A stretch of DNA of 64,000 bases from Benincasa hispida (taxonomy: Eukaryota; Streptophyta; Magnoliopsida; Cucurbitales; Cucurbitaceae). The notes beneath the pieces were generated by a model, which saw nothing but the letters and a program-made list of their open reading frames with translations, was not told the origin of the DNA and did not search any database. Position 1 is the first letter of the stretch, and each line of letters starts with the position of its first letter. The position numbers and the translations under genes are program-made. This document shows positions 22,766-34,559 of the stretch, one piece after another. The DNA lies in assembly GCF_009727055.1 (NCBI RefSeq), contig NC_052350.1, positions 203,569-267,568 of the forward strand, read 5' to 3'.

Positions 22766-23389
22766 CTAGGATGCATGTGAGTGAGGACAAAACATGCTGA
22801 AAAGATCAGTGTTGGTTTGTGGGGATAGTCTTCAGTCTTTGAAGCACAAGAGGATAACGTGTCAGGTTGCAGGAGATATAGATGAATGTCGGAAAAAATA
22901 AGGTCTCGAATCCAGATTTCGAATCCTGATCCGGATCTTGGGCCTGGGGCGTTACAGTTAGTGGTTAGGACCCTTATGTACATATAATTAAATGGTATAA
23001 ATACAAGTTACTAAAACTTTTTTTTCTAAGAAAAATGAAAAAACAAAGATTACATATGCATCCTCGGCAACTTGATTCACAAACTTCCTATCTTTAGAGT
23101 GTGTTTCTTTGAATAGGTCAATACGCCCCAAAGGTCGGTCTTGTTTTTCTTGTAACTCAGATTGAATGCATAAAAATGTCTTCAACCTGCCTACATGATC
23201 AAATGGTAAAGCCTCTCGGTTCTTTTTATTGGTCTCTGGAATTTCCTATATTAAAAAGGATATTCATAAAGACATTCCATAATAGTAAATATGTCAATGA
23301 TACCAAAAAAAAAAAAAAAAAGAAAAAGGAAAAAGAAAAAATAGTAACCTGAAATGCTTCGCTCTAAAATCGATCACATAAAAAATGCC

Positions 23390-24000
23390 AATCTTTCATT
23401 GTATTCTTAAGCCGGCTAGGCGGGTTGGTAGGTGTTTGTTTAGAATTGCCATAAATCTTGTAGTGTCTATGTAGATCTCCTCTGTATTCTTTGAATGAGT
23501 TTTGTATTTGATGTTCGATAGAGCTATTGAGCAATTGATTTGACAGATCAAGCACAAAATGGTTCTATAAAAGAATAGAGGTAAATTTAGCAATTTTTTG
23601 TAAAATAATCCCAATGAAAAAACTAATAGACTTACCAACAATCTACTCTTAGCCACTCCCACCACTTTGGTTTCATATGGTAAGTGAACAACAACAAGGT
23701 GTACCATTATATCGAAGAAGCTTGGTGGAAATATTTTCTCCAACTTACAAAAGTATGGCTATGATGTTCGCTTGTAATCAGATGTGTTGTTTTTACACAT
23801 ATATCACGAAAAAGTGTACACGATTCAACAATAGGACTGGCCACATTCTTCGGTAAGTATGTTTGAATAGTAACGGGGAGAAGTCTATAAAGGAAAACAT
23901 GGTAGTCGTGGGTTTTCTCAACTCTGCTATTTTTCCATCTTTATCATTCACACATCGTGATATATTAGACACGAATCTATCGGAAAATTTCACTGACTTA
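23390..24000 (-). pseudogene. CACTA DUF4218 region (broken)
   Basis: Two minus-strand frames carry the DUF4218 domain found C-terminal to TNP2 in CACTA proteins. The frame ending near 23690 reads FPPSFFDIMVHLVVVHLPYE, the signature of this domain. The frame at 23793-23993 reads FVSNISRCVNDKDGKIAELR followed by a degenerate continuation. Frameshifts and stops separate them. The function of DUF4218 is unknown; it is presumed part of the transposase machinery. Confidence 0.8.
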
Positions 24001-24034
24001 AAAAACTTACAAAACCCAATTCGTTCACTATTAG

Positions 24035-24620
24035 TTATGTATACGTTGCATGCAACTTTCCAAATCTGTTATCAACATATTTCAGGTGTAAGTCCTTTTG
24101 TATTTTCAAATCTTGTAGGTTTAATGGAGAGTTTGTTGTATCCTTTGTTTTTTTCTCAATATTTAACAATGTGTCTACCAAGTTGTCGCAAATAATTTTT
24201 TCAATGTGCATGACATCCCATTTTTTCTGTAACAAGAGTTTGGACCAATATGGAAGTTGGAAAAAAATAGTTTTCTTAGTCCAATCTATACTTCTTTTTC
24301 TTTTCTTTCTTTTCTTATCTTGTTTTGATGGATGTTTGTTAAGCACAGGAAAGTTCAACATATTTACCTGTTGTAAGATCTTTTCTTCATTCATTACAAT
24401 TGGAGGAGGTCTATGTTCAACCTTTCTATCATGTTACCTACTTCTACGCCAACTGTGATTCTCTAGAATATAACATTGATGTCCCATGAACGATATTTTT
24501 TCTCCTATCCTAAATAATGGTGTATCTTCTTTGCAAATGAGACATGCTTAATAATTTTTTGTACTCCATCTAGATAAGTTGCCATACACAAGGAAGTCAT
24601 TAATAGTCCATAATAAGGTC
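24035..24620 (-). pseudogene. TNP2 transposase, C-terminal half (broken)
   Basis: The minus-strand frame at 24035-24394 contains FQLPYWSKLLLQKKWDVMHI and then EKIICDN, the DVMHIEKNVCDN motif of TNP2 transposases. Upstream on the same strand, near 24550-24470, the frame CLICKEDTPLFRIGEKISFM with GHQCYILE matches the preceding zinc-binding and GHRR segments. Stops and a shift separate the parts. In an active element TNP2 cuts and rejoins the CACTA ends. Confidence 0.8.
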
Positions 24621-25059
24621 ACTTGTAGTTGAAAAACTCAGTAATAACCCAATCATAAGTTCGCACACTAATATTTCACTAATAATCATAAGTTACACTT
24701 CTCAGTGCGTTTAGCCACAATACCCTCTTTCTAAGACGCATACGATAAGTGTTTCATGCAAAAGTCGTATCTTTATTTCTAAAAGCATTTCTTTTCTTGT
24801 TTAATGAGATCTAAAATCTCTTGCTTTTTCAAACAGTAATTAATTCTATTTAGAGCAATTTCTGGACTTGATCAAAATAGTTTATGAAGCATGCATCAAA
24901 TAAGGTGAATGCAGGTTTATGCTTTACTTAATACATATTAGTTTCATTTTTTTCTCAACCCATTATGAAATTTGTTGGTCATGCTCGATGATAAGAAGAT
25001 GGATAGATAAAAATATATATGATGACATTCATATTGATAATAGAAGTTTTTCAACTTTA

Positions 25060-25760
25060 TACAACAATACAAATAATAATGAGAATGTGAAACAAAGAGA
25101 TAAGGATAGAGAGCTAGTCGTAGGTTGCAATCTCTTGCGCCCTCCGACTCCTTGGATGACTACTTCACGGTAGTTGTGAGGATGGTGATGTCATTCTTCC
25201 TCTTCTACGAGTAGAAATCTTGAGCACTCACTTAAGATTTCTCAAAGGGAAAGCCTAGAGAAAGTGTTTATGAATGAAGAATGGAGATTTTTGCAAAGCT
25301 TGGCCAATTTCTCGATTAAGTCTCTTGTGTGCATGTGCAAAAATTTTATGGGCTATTTATGTCTAAAAGGAAGTATTTTGCATCTCTCACTAATGATTAT
25401 GCTGACACCATGCATTAAATTCCATGTCCTATCGTGCCGCCTGCCTCGCGTCAAAAGTCCATTGGCTTTGTCGCGAACCTTTCACTTCAGCTACCAACTT
25501 GATCTTTTTTATTTGACTTCCATCGCTCATGCTGTTGCATTTAATATCATGTCTCGTCTTATCGCATAGGCTATGTGACTCCAAGTTGGGCGTCGGGATA
25601 TTTCTATGCATTCATGCGGAAACCTACTTCGTTGCCTTGTTTTAAGTAGCTCTCTCCATTCAAATAGCGCAATTTTATAACTCTTAAATTCCATAAGGAT
25701 TATGAATTTCACATGCTTGTAATCTCATAATGTAATAGGTTGTATGATTTCCTTGTCAAG
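25060..25760. other. unexplained insertion within the TNP2 region
   Basis: The recognisable N-terminal (above 25800) and C-terminal (below 24620) parts of TNP2 are separated by sequence without transposase similarity. It contains locally GC-richer parts such as 25120-25220 and 25430-25600. It could be an old intron or another inserted repeat (LTR-like), but I see no clear ends or target duplication. Confidence 0.35.
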
Positions 25761-25839
25761 CTAACATATTTTCTATGATTTTTCTTAATCGTTTTAGATA
25801 AAAAGAGGTTAAATAACTTGTATTTCTATAAGTTATCAT

Positions 25840-26340
25840 TTGTCTTCTTCATACATTTCTCAGGTGGAAAATTATAAGGGATTATCACCACAGGCCACAT
25901 ACTATACGAAGTATTTATATTCCCAAACGAATTAAACTCATAATGAAGCTAATCCTAAATGAACATTTTGAGGGTCTAAAACGAAATGAGGAAATTCACA
26001 ATCAAAATGTTTCCATCCTTCTGTATCAGCTAGACTTCGTTACACATCCTCCATTTGAACTCATTTCTTTTTATGTCATCTCATGTCAGAAGCACATTCT
26101 TTTGATGCAAACAATCATTTTAACCCCGGTATCAACGGGAAATGACGTAAAATCTTATGTGGGATTATTTTACCTTTTCCATCGTCAACTTTATGTTGAG
26201 ACTCGCTACAAACTGGTCATTGTTGCCAATATGCAAATTCTTTCCAATACAATATACAGTCGTGTTTGCAAACATGAATGGACTCATAACCTAGTCCTAA
26301 GTCACGCAATTTTCGCTTGGCTTCATAAAAGAAAGTAGGT
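25840..26340 (-). pseudogene. TNP2 transposase, N-terminal half (broken)
   Basis: The minus strand reads ADTEGWKHFDCEFPHFVLDP, then QNVHLGLAS (about 26025-25940), and a little further YSMWPVVIIPYNFPPEKCM (about 25905-25850). These are the HPADGEAWKHFD, NVRLGL and WPVVLIPYNLPPWKCMK motifs of TNP2. A frame change is needed between the two stretches. It continues the transposase remnant at 24035-24620. Confidence 0.85.
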
Positions 26341-26739
26341 ATAACAACGTCAGTTGGAAATGCTACTTTAACAATTCTAGCAACATGTCAAACGATTTGT
26401 TACTTCAACCGTTGAGAACTTTGATATGCATCAACTTCACCAAAAAATTCAAAGAAGAAAATTGTGAACAACCAGGGTAAAGTTTATTACATGCTTCAGT
26501 CATTAAACCATAAAATAGGTTTGTGGTATCTCTTTCGTGACCATTAGAGGGAATTTCATTCTCGATCTCCTTTTCATTTGCATGTTCTTTCTAATTGGAA
26601 AATGTAATCGTTTATAAGATTTAACATTTCATTTTTTTCAACAATATTACACTCTACACTATTTGCTTCAACATTGTGTATTGAATGAGTTGTATGGCTC
26701 TCCATCATATACTCATTCAAAGTATGAGAGAGATATTCT

Positions 26740-26960
26740 ACATGTTAATAGATGTTGCTCCACACTATCAAATGTTTCCCACATTGAATTCATACAATTC
26801 TTGCATGGACATCTTGTTCGTCCAGAGTCATTAACATGAAACTTTGCCACATCTAAAAATTGGGATACTCCTCTATTATTCGACCAATAATTTACTTCTA
26901 AGTTTGATCATTCTTTATTTATCCTAAAAAATAAATCTTTTCTGATCAACATGTTATCTA
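26740..26960 (-). pseudogene. Transpos_assoc domain of the CACTA transposase (broken)
   Basis: On the minus strand the frame reads EVNYWSNNRGVSQFLDVAKF, followed by GRTRCPCKNCMNSM and VEQHLLTC. The CPCKNC motif and its flanks are those of the Transpos_assoc domain at the N-terminus of CACTA TNP2 proteins. It lies in the expected position upstream of the TNP2 motifs and is followed by stops. Confidence 0.8.
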
Positions 26961-28221
26961 AAACAAATCATAACCTGTATTATTTTGACAATGAGTTGTG
27001 GTTAATTGTTTAAAAAAGTCATTGACATTTGAATAACGAACCAATTCTTTTTATAATTTGTTTTGAGTTTTTTTAGAAATCATTGACACTTGGCTTAAAA
27101 GTATAAACTTAGGTAATTAAATAAACTCAAGTTACCGTTAAGATTTATTAAAGGTTTATGGATGCTTATAGAAGTAAGAAAAGCACTTGAAAAATTATAT
27201 TGATTTGAATATAAAAATATATACAAATATACTATGAATTTATTAGAGGCTTATGGATGTTTATAAGAAAGGCACTTATAAAAATATACCATGAATTCAT
27301 CCATCCATTTCTCTCTAAACAAAACAAACCAACCCTACACAATCACTCAAAATCGAAGCCAAATATTTGGACCCCTAATTTGCTTATTGATTGACATATA
27401 TGTAAGGAATTTCATTAAATTTCAAGGAAAAGTTCATTTTTTTACCTTAAATTCATCAAGTTCAATCAATTTTAATGCTAAATTGTAATTAAATTTCATT
27501 TCATTGCGCCTCAAATTTAGATAAGTGATACAATCTTAAGCTTAAACTCTTCAAAGTATTTCTATTTTATGTTGGCGTAAGATTCATTTGCATCAATTTT
27601 TTAAAAGTTTTCATGAATCACACTCATAGATTTTCACTTTCTAAATCAAAGTAGACTTGTCATTTTCTAAATCCAAGAATTAGAGTAGAACAAATAGATT
27701 AAAAAGATACAAAAAACCAAAAATAAAAAACACCTAACCTAAATCATACGAAAAATTAAAATGAGGAGAAACTTACATCTAGACGGTCAGATTTGGCTGA
27801 AACAGAGAGGCAAGGATGGCAAGGAGACAACATTGGCTGGAGATAGAGAGAAAATGCCATAAATTGATGAAGAGGGGCACAACTGGACAGAGAAAAACGA
27901 CCGAAGATCGATGAAGAAGAAGCACAGCTGGATGGAGAGGAATGCACGTGGTAAACCCTTTCGGATTGTAGATCTAGAAGGGGAGAGGAGTAAATCTATC
28001 TCGACACTTAATGAACACATCAACAATTCAAACCCATCTCCTGACATGTAGGAAAGATGTGTCGGGAGTTTTTACAAACTCCCAATGGACCCTATACGAC
28101 ATTAGGAGTTAATACTTACTCCTGACGTCTACAATACAACATCGAATGAGAGGCTTTCTCCCGACTATTCATCTCCTGACAGGTGATTGTAGCGTCGGAA
28201 TAGTCTCTTTTCCTTGTAGTG

Positions 28222-28849
28222 TAATAATAGAGCAAAATTAAGAACTGAAATAAGAAAACAACTCAGGCTATGGGGAGAGTAAACAAAATCTAGAGTATAA
28301 AATCATTATCAAAACAAAAATTTCTCCAATCTCGATGTTGTTTGAATTGACTAGAGAAAAAAAATATATATTTAAAAACTAGTTACACTTAAAATATACT
28401 TCAAAAACCACTTGTTGTCATTCTCAAACACTTAAATTTTTTTGAAATAACTTATTTTCAAAATTATACACTCCAAAACTTTTCACACCTCCTCAGTTAA
28501 AAATGTCTATCTAAACATGTAATATACGTCTATACATATAACAACTTTTGAATGGAACATAAAAATATAAATGGATGTTGTAGTAAACATAGAAATAATT
28601 TTAAATTAACAATCAAGCATTTCTTACTTTTCACCTAGATTAGTCTTAGGATTAGCATTTATATGATACTCGGAATCATCAATTCAATTTCTTTCAAGTT
28701 CCATAAGTAATATAAAACCATACATGCAAAGTGTCAACACAAATGAAACCATGGTTTCTTTTTCTTTTAAATTTCCTATTACCACTATAGTCTAATAAAG
28801 GGAATCTCAATCATTGTTTCAAATAAATGCTACAAATTTCATGATTTAT
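28222..28849. other. gene-free stretch between CACTA and eIF2B-delta
   Basis: AT-rich sequence with nothing recognisable. The block shared with the second eIF2B-delta copy starts near its right end (about 28860). Confidence 0.5.
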
Positions 28850-29132
28850 TTTGTATGTTCCTTTCCTTACCATCGACTTTCGAACCTAACAAAAACACCT
28901 GGAGAACTGTAAGGAGAGGCATCAATCGCATTCTTCACTAACCGTTACCGTTAATCTACCGAAATCAAAATTTGGAACAAGCACGGGAGAATGGAAGGTT
29001 GTATCAAGGTGCAGATCAGTTAAAAAAAACACTCCTTGCAGCATGCTTTGGCTACTTCTTGTACGATCACATGCAACAAGCATCTGTCATTCATCCTAAG
29101 TTTCCTTACACGAAGGGTCCTTCTCAACCTCC

Positions 29133-32100
29133 TTATATCCATAGGTGCTCTCTCCGATACTCTCGCACGATCACCGGCACGCTTGTAGGTGGAATCTACA
29201 GTTCAAAACAATAAGAAACAATTTCACTCCGGGTTGCAAAACCCAAAACTCTTACCATTTCAACTCTGACTGACCACTGATGCATAGAGACTAGGGAGAG
29301 GTGGTAAAAGAGGATTAAGAAGGGCAGAGAGAAGCTGGAATCAACACAGGGAGAAGTTAACAAAGAAATCTGAAATAAGAAACCAATAAGTAGATAAAAT
29401 AGGACCTAAAAACCTTTTGAAAACTACTATTTTTGGTTTTATAATTTTTTCTCAAAATTCTTGGGACAGTTTTTAAGAAAAGCAGTTAGTGATGGGAAAT
29501 AGATAAACAAAGAACTGAGCCCAAAAATTTAACCCCATGAGTACAAGAAGTAGGAATAATGGTATATGTTTGAACAGGTGCCTGAGATAGAGACAGAGGA
29601 ATATCGATTGAACTAGACTTACCATGCCATAATCTGTGACAATCATTGAGATGTAATCTGAAGGTGTAGCGTCATACCTGAAACAGTACAAAACAAAGTT
29701 AGAATACATCACTTTGAGGTACAATGGGCAATAATACGTCACTCGTCGATTTACATTAAATTTAGAAGTTGCAGTTGTTCTTTAGCAGTCAAATTATCTA
29801 GATAATTAATATCCTTCCTTTCGGGGACCTTTGAGATAGCATCTGGATCACCTGTACGAAATTTGAAAATGCTCAGACAATTGTCCCTCTTCCTTCTTTT
29901 GGAAGGAAATATAAGATAACATAATACTACAATAGTATATACCTAATTCGTTGAAACATATCGAGTCAAGCTGTACCCTTTCATGAAATTTATAGGCTTC
30001 GCAGCAGATTAAGACCGGAACACGGAATGCATTAGCAACCATGGCAACAGCTGCAGTTCCCACTCTTGAATATACAGTTCCATTAGATAATACTGCAGCA
30101 GCCCCCAGAAAAACTCGGGTTACTTCATGCATCACGTAAGAAATGGCATTTATATGAGTGTATGTACAATTTAGGCCCCTCGCTATGAGCCTACGAAGCA
30201 ATGCTTGCCCTTCTTGTTTTGGACGGGAATCCACCACCACAACACGAAATTCTTTTCCAAGCTCATGAGCATATAATACGAGCATCTCTACAGCAGATGA
30301 TGATCCATATGTGAGTAATACATCTCCATCCCTGATTTTAGTAGCAGCATGTCTAACTATGACTTCATCTGCAATTATGATCTTTTCATTGATAAAGCGA
30401 TTGATATCTGAGCAAAGTGTAGCTTTTACTTCAGATTCTGGAAGATTCAATGGTAATTTGGCAATGCGGTTTTTCAAAAACCTAATTGCATTTCCCATGC
30501 TAACAGATAGTGGCCTGCACTCGTTGAAGAATGACACGTAACTACCAATTTTTGCAGTTAAATCTCTACCCAGAGACTTCTGTGGCGGAGTTGAGTAGTC
30601 TTGGATGGCCTGTTGAAATGCATGAAGCATAGCAATACAACGAGCATTGCCTCCACATATATCTCCGGCCATATATTGTAAACCAACCTGATAAAGTATA
30701 AATGGGCAACTAAATTAGATAAACAGTAGCAGCAAATTTATGATATGTATTATAAATTAACCATAAGCATATGAGACATTAATTAATTATTTCACCAAAA
30801 AAGAAAAATTGAAAAAAAGTGTTTAATTACAAAGAAGTCATACATGAAAATTACCATGTTGCGAGTGCATGGTGGCCCATAAATAAAACTATGGCCATTG
30901 ACCATCAATGTGGATCAGAAAACATAAAAGTCCTAATCAAACAGGGCTAAGCTATGAGTTTTTCATTTGAATTGGGAAGACTAAGAATCTTGTTGAGGTT
31001 TTTCATTCTGGTGGACTCTTCCTATTTGTATTCTTCTTCAAGTCTGGACAAATCATCCAATTAATCCAAGTTCTTCTGTACTAAACAGATTCCGTACTTG
31101 TCCTAATTTCCAGTCAAGAGTAAATTACAAACCACTTAGCACTCCCCAAATAAAAATATATATATAAAAAATAAAGGTTTAAAAATTTATTAAAAAAAAA
31201 ACCACCTTGTAAATGGCAGGATGAATGGGATCAAGTTGGAAAAACTTTGACACGAGATCAGGAAACTGAGTTCCCTGCTCATATTGTGGCAAATGGCGAA
31301 ATAATTCAACCCTATTTCTAGCTTCAGTTTGGTTGAAAACTGCTCGCTTTTTAGCCTTTTCTACCCTGCTTTTATCATCAAACTGCATTCGTGGAGGGGG
31401 AGCATCTTTCTTCCTTTCTTTATCAAATGTGCGATCACCTCCTCTTTTTTCAGTAGGTGCAACCGAAGGTGTGGCAGTGCTATCTTTCATAGCCGCAGGC
31501 TGCTTCATAGCTTTACCAGGAGCAGTACCTGACTTATTCGCCTCACCTTTTATTAAACCAGTAAACCATTTATCAAAATAAATAAACATATGAACTAGTT
31601 ACTATATAAGCTCTTGGAAAATTTTCTATAACATAAATATCCAAAGAAAGAGGAAAAGGATAATTATTAGCACTAACAACCAAAAAGTTCGACCAGTCGA
31701 AAATTTCATGAAATTGGCTAATCCAAGCACTAGAAATTTTAAGTGCACAAGGCAAGGAGTTACCAATATCTACAAATACTTAAACTTATATCTGCACTAA
31801 ATTGAACCCACTAAACCCTCTACATTTCCTAGCTTCAAAAGGGTGCTTCCTTACAAGCCAGATTTGCATTTCTGAAGAATTAGCACTACAATATAGCTCC
31901 AGGTACAATTAAAATGATTGAAATGGAAATTGAACCTTTTGCAGAGACTTTTGCAGCTCGTTGTGCCTCCTGCAGAGCTCGTCTTTCAGCCTTTGTTGTT
32001 TTTGCCTTCAGGGGTTTAGAATTTGGTGGTGGTTGTTGATTCTGTACCTCCGTGGATGGCCCTCCATTCTTTTCTGCAAGACCAGCAGAAATTAGAAATC

Positions 32101-33479
32101 AATAATCCCAGTGACAGATCCATGAGAAAGTACGGAAGCATGTTCACGACCATGTTGAATTTCATTCTTTTTTATCCCTTTGTAATCCTTGACTCAAAAA
32201 AATCTTTTGGGCCGTCATTATCTATGGAGTTCAAAATTGGGTACTATAGCCACGCAATGCAAGTATGTCAGAATCAGAAAGAAATGACAAATTCCAACCC
32301 AAAGTGGAATACATACTACTGATATTTTGCTAGTTTTATCTAGAAAACAAGAATAATCCAATGTTCTCCTAAAAGGCAAAAGGAGATCAAAAACACACTC
32401 CAGTTGGCAAGGATAGCAGCCAGGAACAATTGCAGAAATGTTTAGAAAGAGAACTAATTGAAGAAGAAAAAAACCATACCCAGTCCAACAAACACTAAAG
32501 TCCCTCCCCTCCCATCACAATCCTAGTTTCTTTCAATCCATAAACACCAAAAAAAAAAATCGCTCTAACACCGCTGAACCATGAAGTTCTGACCTTCAAT
32601 CTGAAGAGATGGGTATCAAAAATTGTCTAAGGAAATTAGGAGAGCTTGTAGGCCACGCCAATAAAGACTGGATGTATCCAAACAAAAGAAGACATCGAGT
32701 GGATTCAGTAAAGTGCAGGAAATGAAAACACGGCCACAAGCCCCATCTTCCAATTGATATGAAAAATAAATGTGCAGCAAAAAAGTGTAATAATGATATG
32801 CATAAAGTCAATACTGCACTAAAATGCTGTCACTCAGAAAAGAATAGTACAACCCCAAAATTAGCACACACTGAACAAATAAAACCACCCCGCATCAAAG
32901 AAAAAAGGGGAAAGAGTAAAGATTAAACTCCAACCAACAAAGCAATGCAACATTACCTGCAACTCCAGCAGGCTTATTAGGTTCAAACGTCTGAAGAGGC
33001 ACCGCCGGCGAGTTCTCCAACGACTTAGCCGCCATGTGGATTCCAACGCCGGGAAAGCTCGAGGCAATCTTCCCAGAACCGCTCCGGCGATACCAAACGG
33101 AGTTGGAAGAATCCTCTGACATCTCCAGCTCTTCATCCTCAATTCTACTGGAAGGGGAAGCCATAGGGGACGTCGCAAGCAGCGTCTCGGAAGGGTTATA
33201 ACTGCCAACGGGGATCTGATCGGCGGAATTCCTCCAATTAGCGGGAGCCGGAACAGGAAGAACAGCAGAACGAGAGGCAAGGTTATCGGAGAGATGACGG
33301 GGAGGGGGAATCATGACGGGAGACAATGAATTGGTGGGAGGAGAGAGGGATTGTTGAGAAGGGAGACAATTGGGGGGACCGGAGAGGGTGCGGTCGGGGG
33401 AATTAGGAGCGTCGAGGGTGAAGAATCCGACCTGACGAACTTTGGGGTTGACGATGCGGGAGCCTCGGCGAGCATCCAT
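29133..33479 (-). CDS. translation initiation factor eIF2B subunit delta, copy 1, 653 aa
   Basis: Regulatory subunit of eIF2B, the cytosolic exchange factor that reloads eIF2 with GTP so that initiator tRNA can be delivered. Seven exons on the minus strand: 33479-32957, 32073-31936, 31546-31206, 30687-29943, 29851-29755, 29677-29623, 29195-29133. All introns are GT..AG and phases join without a stop (1962 nt including stop). The first ~190 residues are Ser/Pro-rich and probably disordered. A Lys/Ala-rich helix follows (KAERRALQEAQRAAK). The C-terminal half is the IF-2B domain with DVLLTYGSSSAVEMLVLYAH, FRVVVVDSRP and VFLGAAAVLSNGTVYSRVGT, ending REYRREHLWI. The start is supported by MDARRGSR being shared with copy 2. 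Two upstream ORFs precede it (separate entries). I count about a dozen residue differences from copy 2 over the 248 residues of exon 4. Confidence 0.95.
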
Positions 33480-33485
33480 GAAGAG

Positions 33486-33515
33486 TTAGCGATGGATCCG
33501 CGAATAATTTGGCAT
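33486..33515 (-). other. upstream ORF 2 in the eIF2B-delta copy 1 leader
   Basis: An ATG at 33515 opens a 9-codon frame (MPNYSRIHR then stop) that ends 6 bases before the main ATG at 33479. If transcription starts upstream, ribosomes would meet it first. It is absent from copy 2, where this part of the leader is deleted. Whether it is translated is unknown. Confidence 0.5.
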
Positions 33516-33575
33516 GGGAAATACCAGAATCCACACACAGCGATTGAAAGAACGAAAGAAAGAGAAGAAGTGGGT

Positions 33576-33632
33576 TCACTGTAGAAAAAAGTGAGATTGG
33601 TTGCTTTGCTTATCTTGTGTAGCGTCCGCCAT
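33576..33632 (-). other. upstream ORF 1 in the eIF2B-delta copy 1 leader
   Basis: An ATG at 33632 opens an 18-codon frame ending at 33576. Its 3' end, TTTTTTCTACAG before TGAACC, looks like a 3' splice site, so part of this frame may instead lie in a 5'-UTR intron. It is deleted in copy 2. Confidence 0.35.
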
Positions 33633-33735
33633 AGGCAACTGAATCGAAACTCGGAAGAACACGAACAAAGAAGAAGAAGATGCGTTTAGAACAAATCCCT
33701 TTGGCTTCTGAATCTCTCGCGTCTGCTCTGCTTTT

Positions 33736-34555
33736 AGTTTTCACCACACGAATGCAATTAATTTATTTATTGCACACCCAATTCACAAGTTGTTCGTCTC
33801 AAGCCCTAAATCTCGTCACCTTTATTTCAACCCATTTTTAAAATGTTAAATGATAGAAAAATTATCGAAGTCTTCATTCGACGAAAATATGAATAAAATA
33901 TATCTATGGTTTATATATTATATTAACAAATAAATATTTTGTGATTTTTAAAGTAGGTTAACCTGTCTATTGTTATATTATATTTATATTAGCGTCTTTT
34001 TTTTTTTATAATTCGAAGATTTTTTTAGGATAAAATATACTTTTAGTTGTATGCTACCTATTTGATCTTTAAAATTTCAAAAATGACATTTTTTAATCCT
34101 TGTGAAAATATTTTATGATATAATGAAAAATATCAATTCATCCTTTATAACGATGTTTGAATCTATTAATGTAAAAATATCTCTATGAAAATTTAACATT
34201 ATGACAACTCTCATTTTTAAACATTTTAATTTTTACCTTAGCGCAAAATTCAAGGTTCGATAAGTATTTGTTTTTTTTTGTATATATAGTGAATAAAGAG
34301 ATAATTCTTCTTGAATAATTATCAGATTAAGTATAACTAAATTGACATAAAATAAGTCTTCAATTGAGGTTTAATTTTAAAAAATATGGACCTTTAATCT
34401 CACATCTTTTCTTTGTTGATAGCCTTTATTTTGTAAGACAAATACGAGGGAAAGGATTCTCCTTGATAGGTTTGTGATTTCTTTTAGTCGAAATACTTCA
34501 ACATTATCCCAAACATTTGGTCTAGAGTATTTTTAGTATTAACTCAGTGCTATGT
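33736..34555. other. gene-free stretch upstream of eIF2B-delta copy 1
   Basis: AT-rich DNA with no recognisable domain. The proximal ~200 bases are the promoter region of copy 1. The distal part runs into the LINE remnant. Confidence 0.5.
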
Positions 34556-34559
34556 TATT

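Larger units (their letters stand above)
22171..22956 (+). mobile_element. Cassandra-type TRIM retrotransposon, complete, nested in CACTA
   Basis: The element starts TGTAACAACT and ends GGGGCGTTACA. It is flanked on both sides by the 5-bp target duplication GTTAG (22166-22170 and 22957-22961). The 5' LTR is 22171-22494 and the 3' LTR 22566-22956. A primer-binding site TGGTATCAGAG (22497-22507) follows the 5' LTR directly, and the internal region is only about 70 bp. There is no coding sequence, which defines a TRIM. The LTR contains a 5S-rRNA-like block (separate entry), the hallmark of Cassandra. It depends on proteins from autonomous retrotransposons. Confidence 0.85.
18394..28221 (-). mobile_element. 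CACTA (En/Spm) transposon, 9.8 kb, with nested insertions
   Basis: The left end begins CACTACAAG (18394) and the right end finishes CTTGTAGTG (28221), a perfect 9-bp CACTA terminal inverted repeat. Subterminal repeats of the TCGGGAG/CTCCTGACG type cluster just inside both ends: left around 18470-18565, right around 28025-28190. This is the arrangement used by CACTA transposases. Minus-strand remnants of Transpos_assoc, TNP2 and DUF4218 domains lie between (separate entries). The 3-bp flanks are TAC and TAA, a two-of-three match to a target duplication. A solo LTR (18900-21066) and a Cassandra TRIM (22171-22956) inserted into it. The element cannot make a working transposase. Confidence 0.85.
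28860..33735 (-). repeat. inverted segmental duplication, arm 1
   Basis: This arm matches arm 2 (about 51272-58065) in opposite orientation. Besides the exons, introns and the 3' flank match. For example, the downstream words TCCTTACAGTTCTCCA and TCGAAAGTCGATG (minus strand) recur as TCCTTACAGTTTTCCA and TTGAAAGTCGATG near 57985-58055. The 5' flank matches again around 33687-33735. Confidence 0.85.

Noticed and set aside
22666..22790. Functional 5S rRNA gene
   Set aside because: Only parts match 5S and they lie inside LTRs with TRIM structure; it is Cassandra sequence, not an rRNA gene.
31333..31581. Plus-strand frames opposite eIF2B-delta exon 3, and the matching ones at 54726-54920
   Set aside because: They are antisense shadows of conserved coding sequence, which explains why both copies show them.
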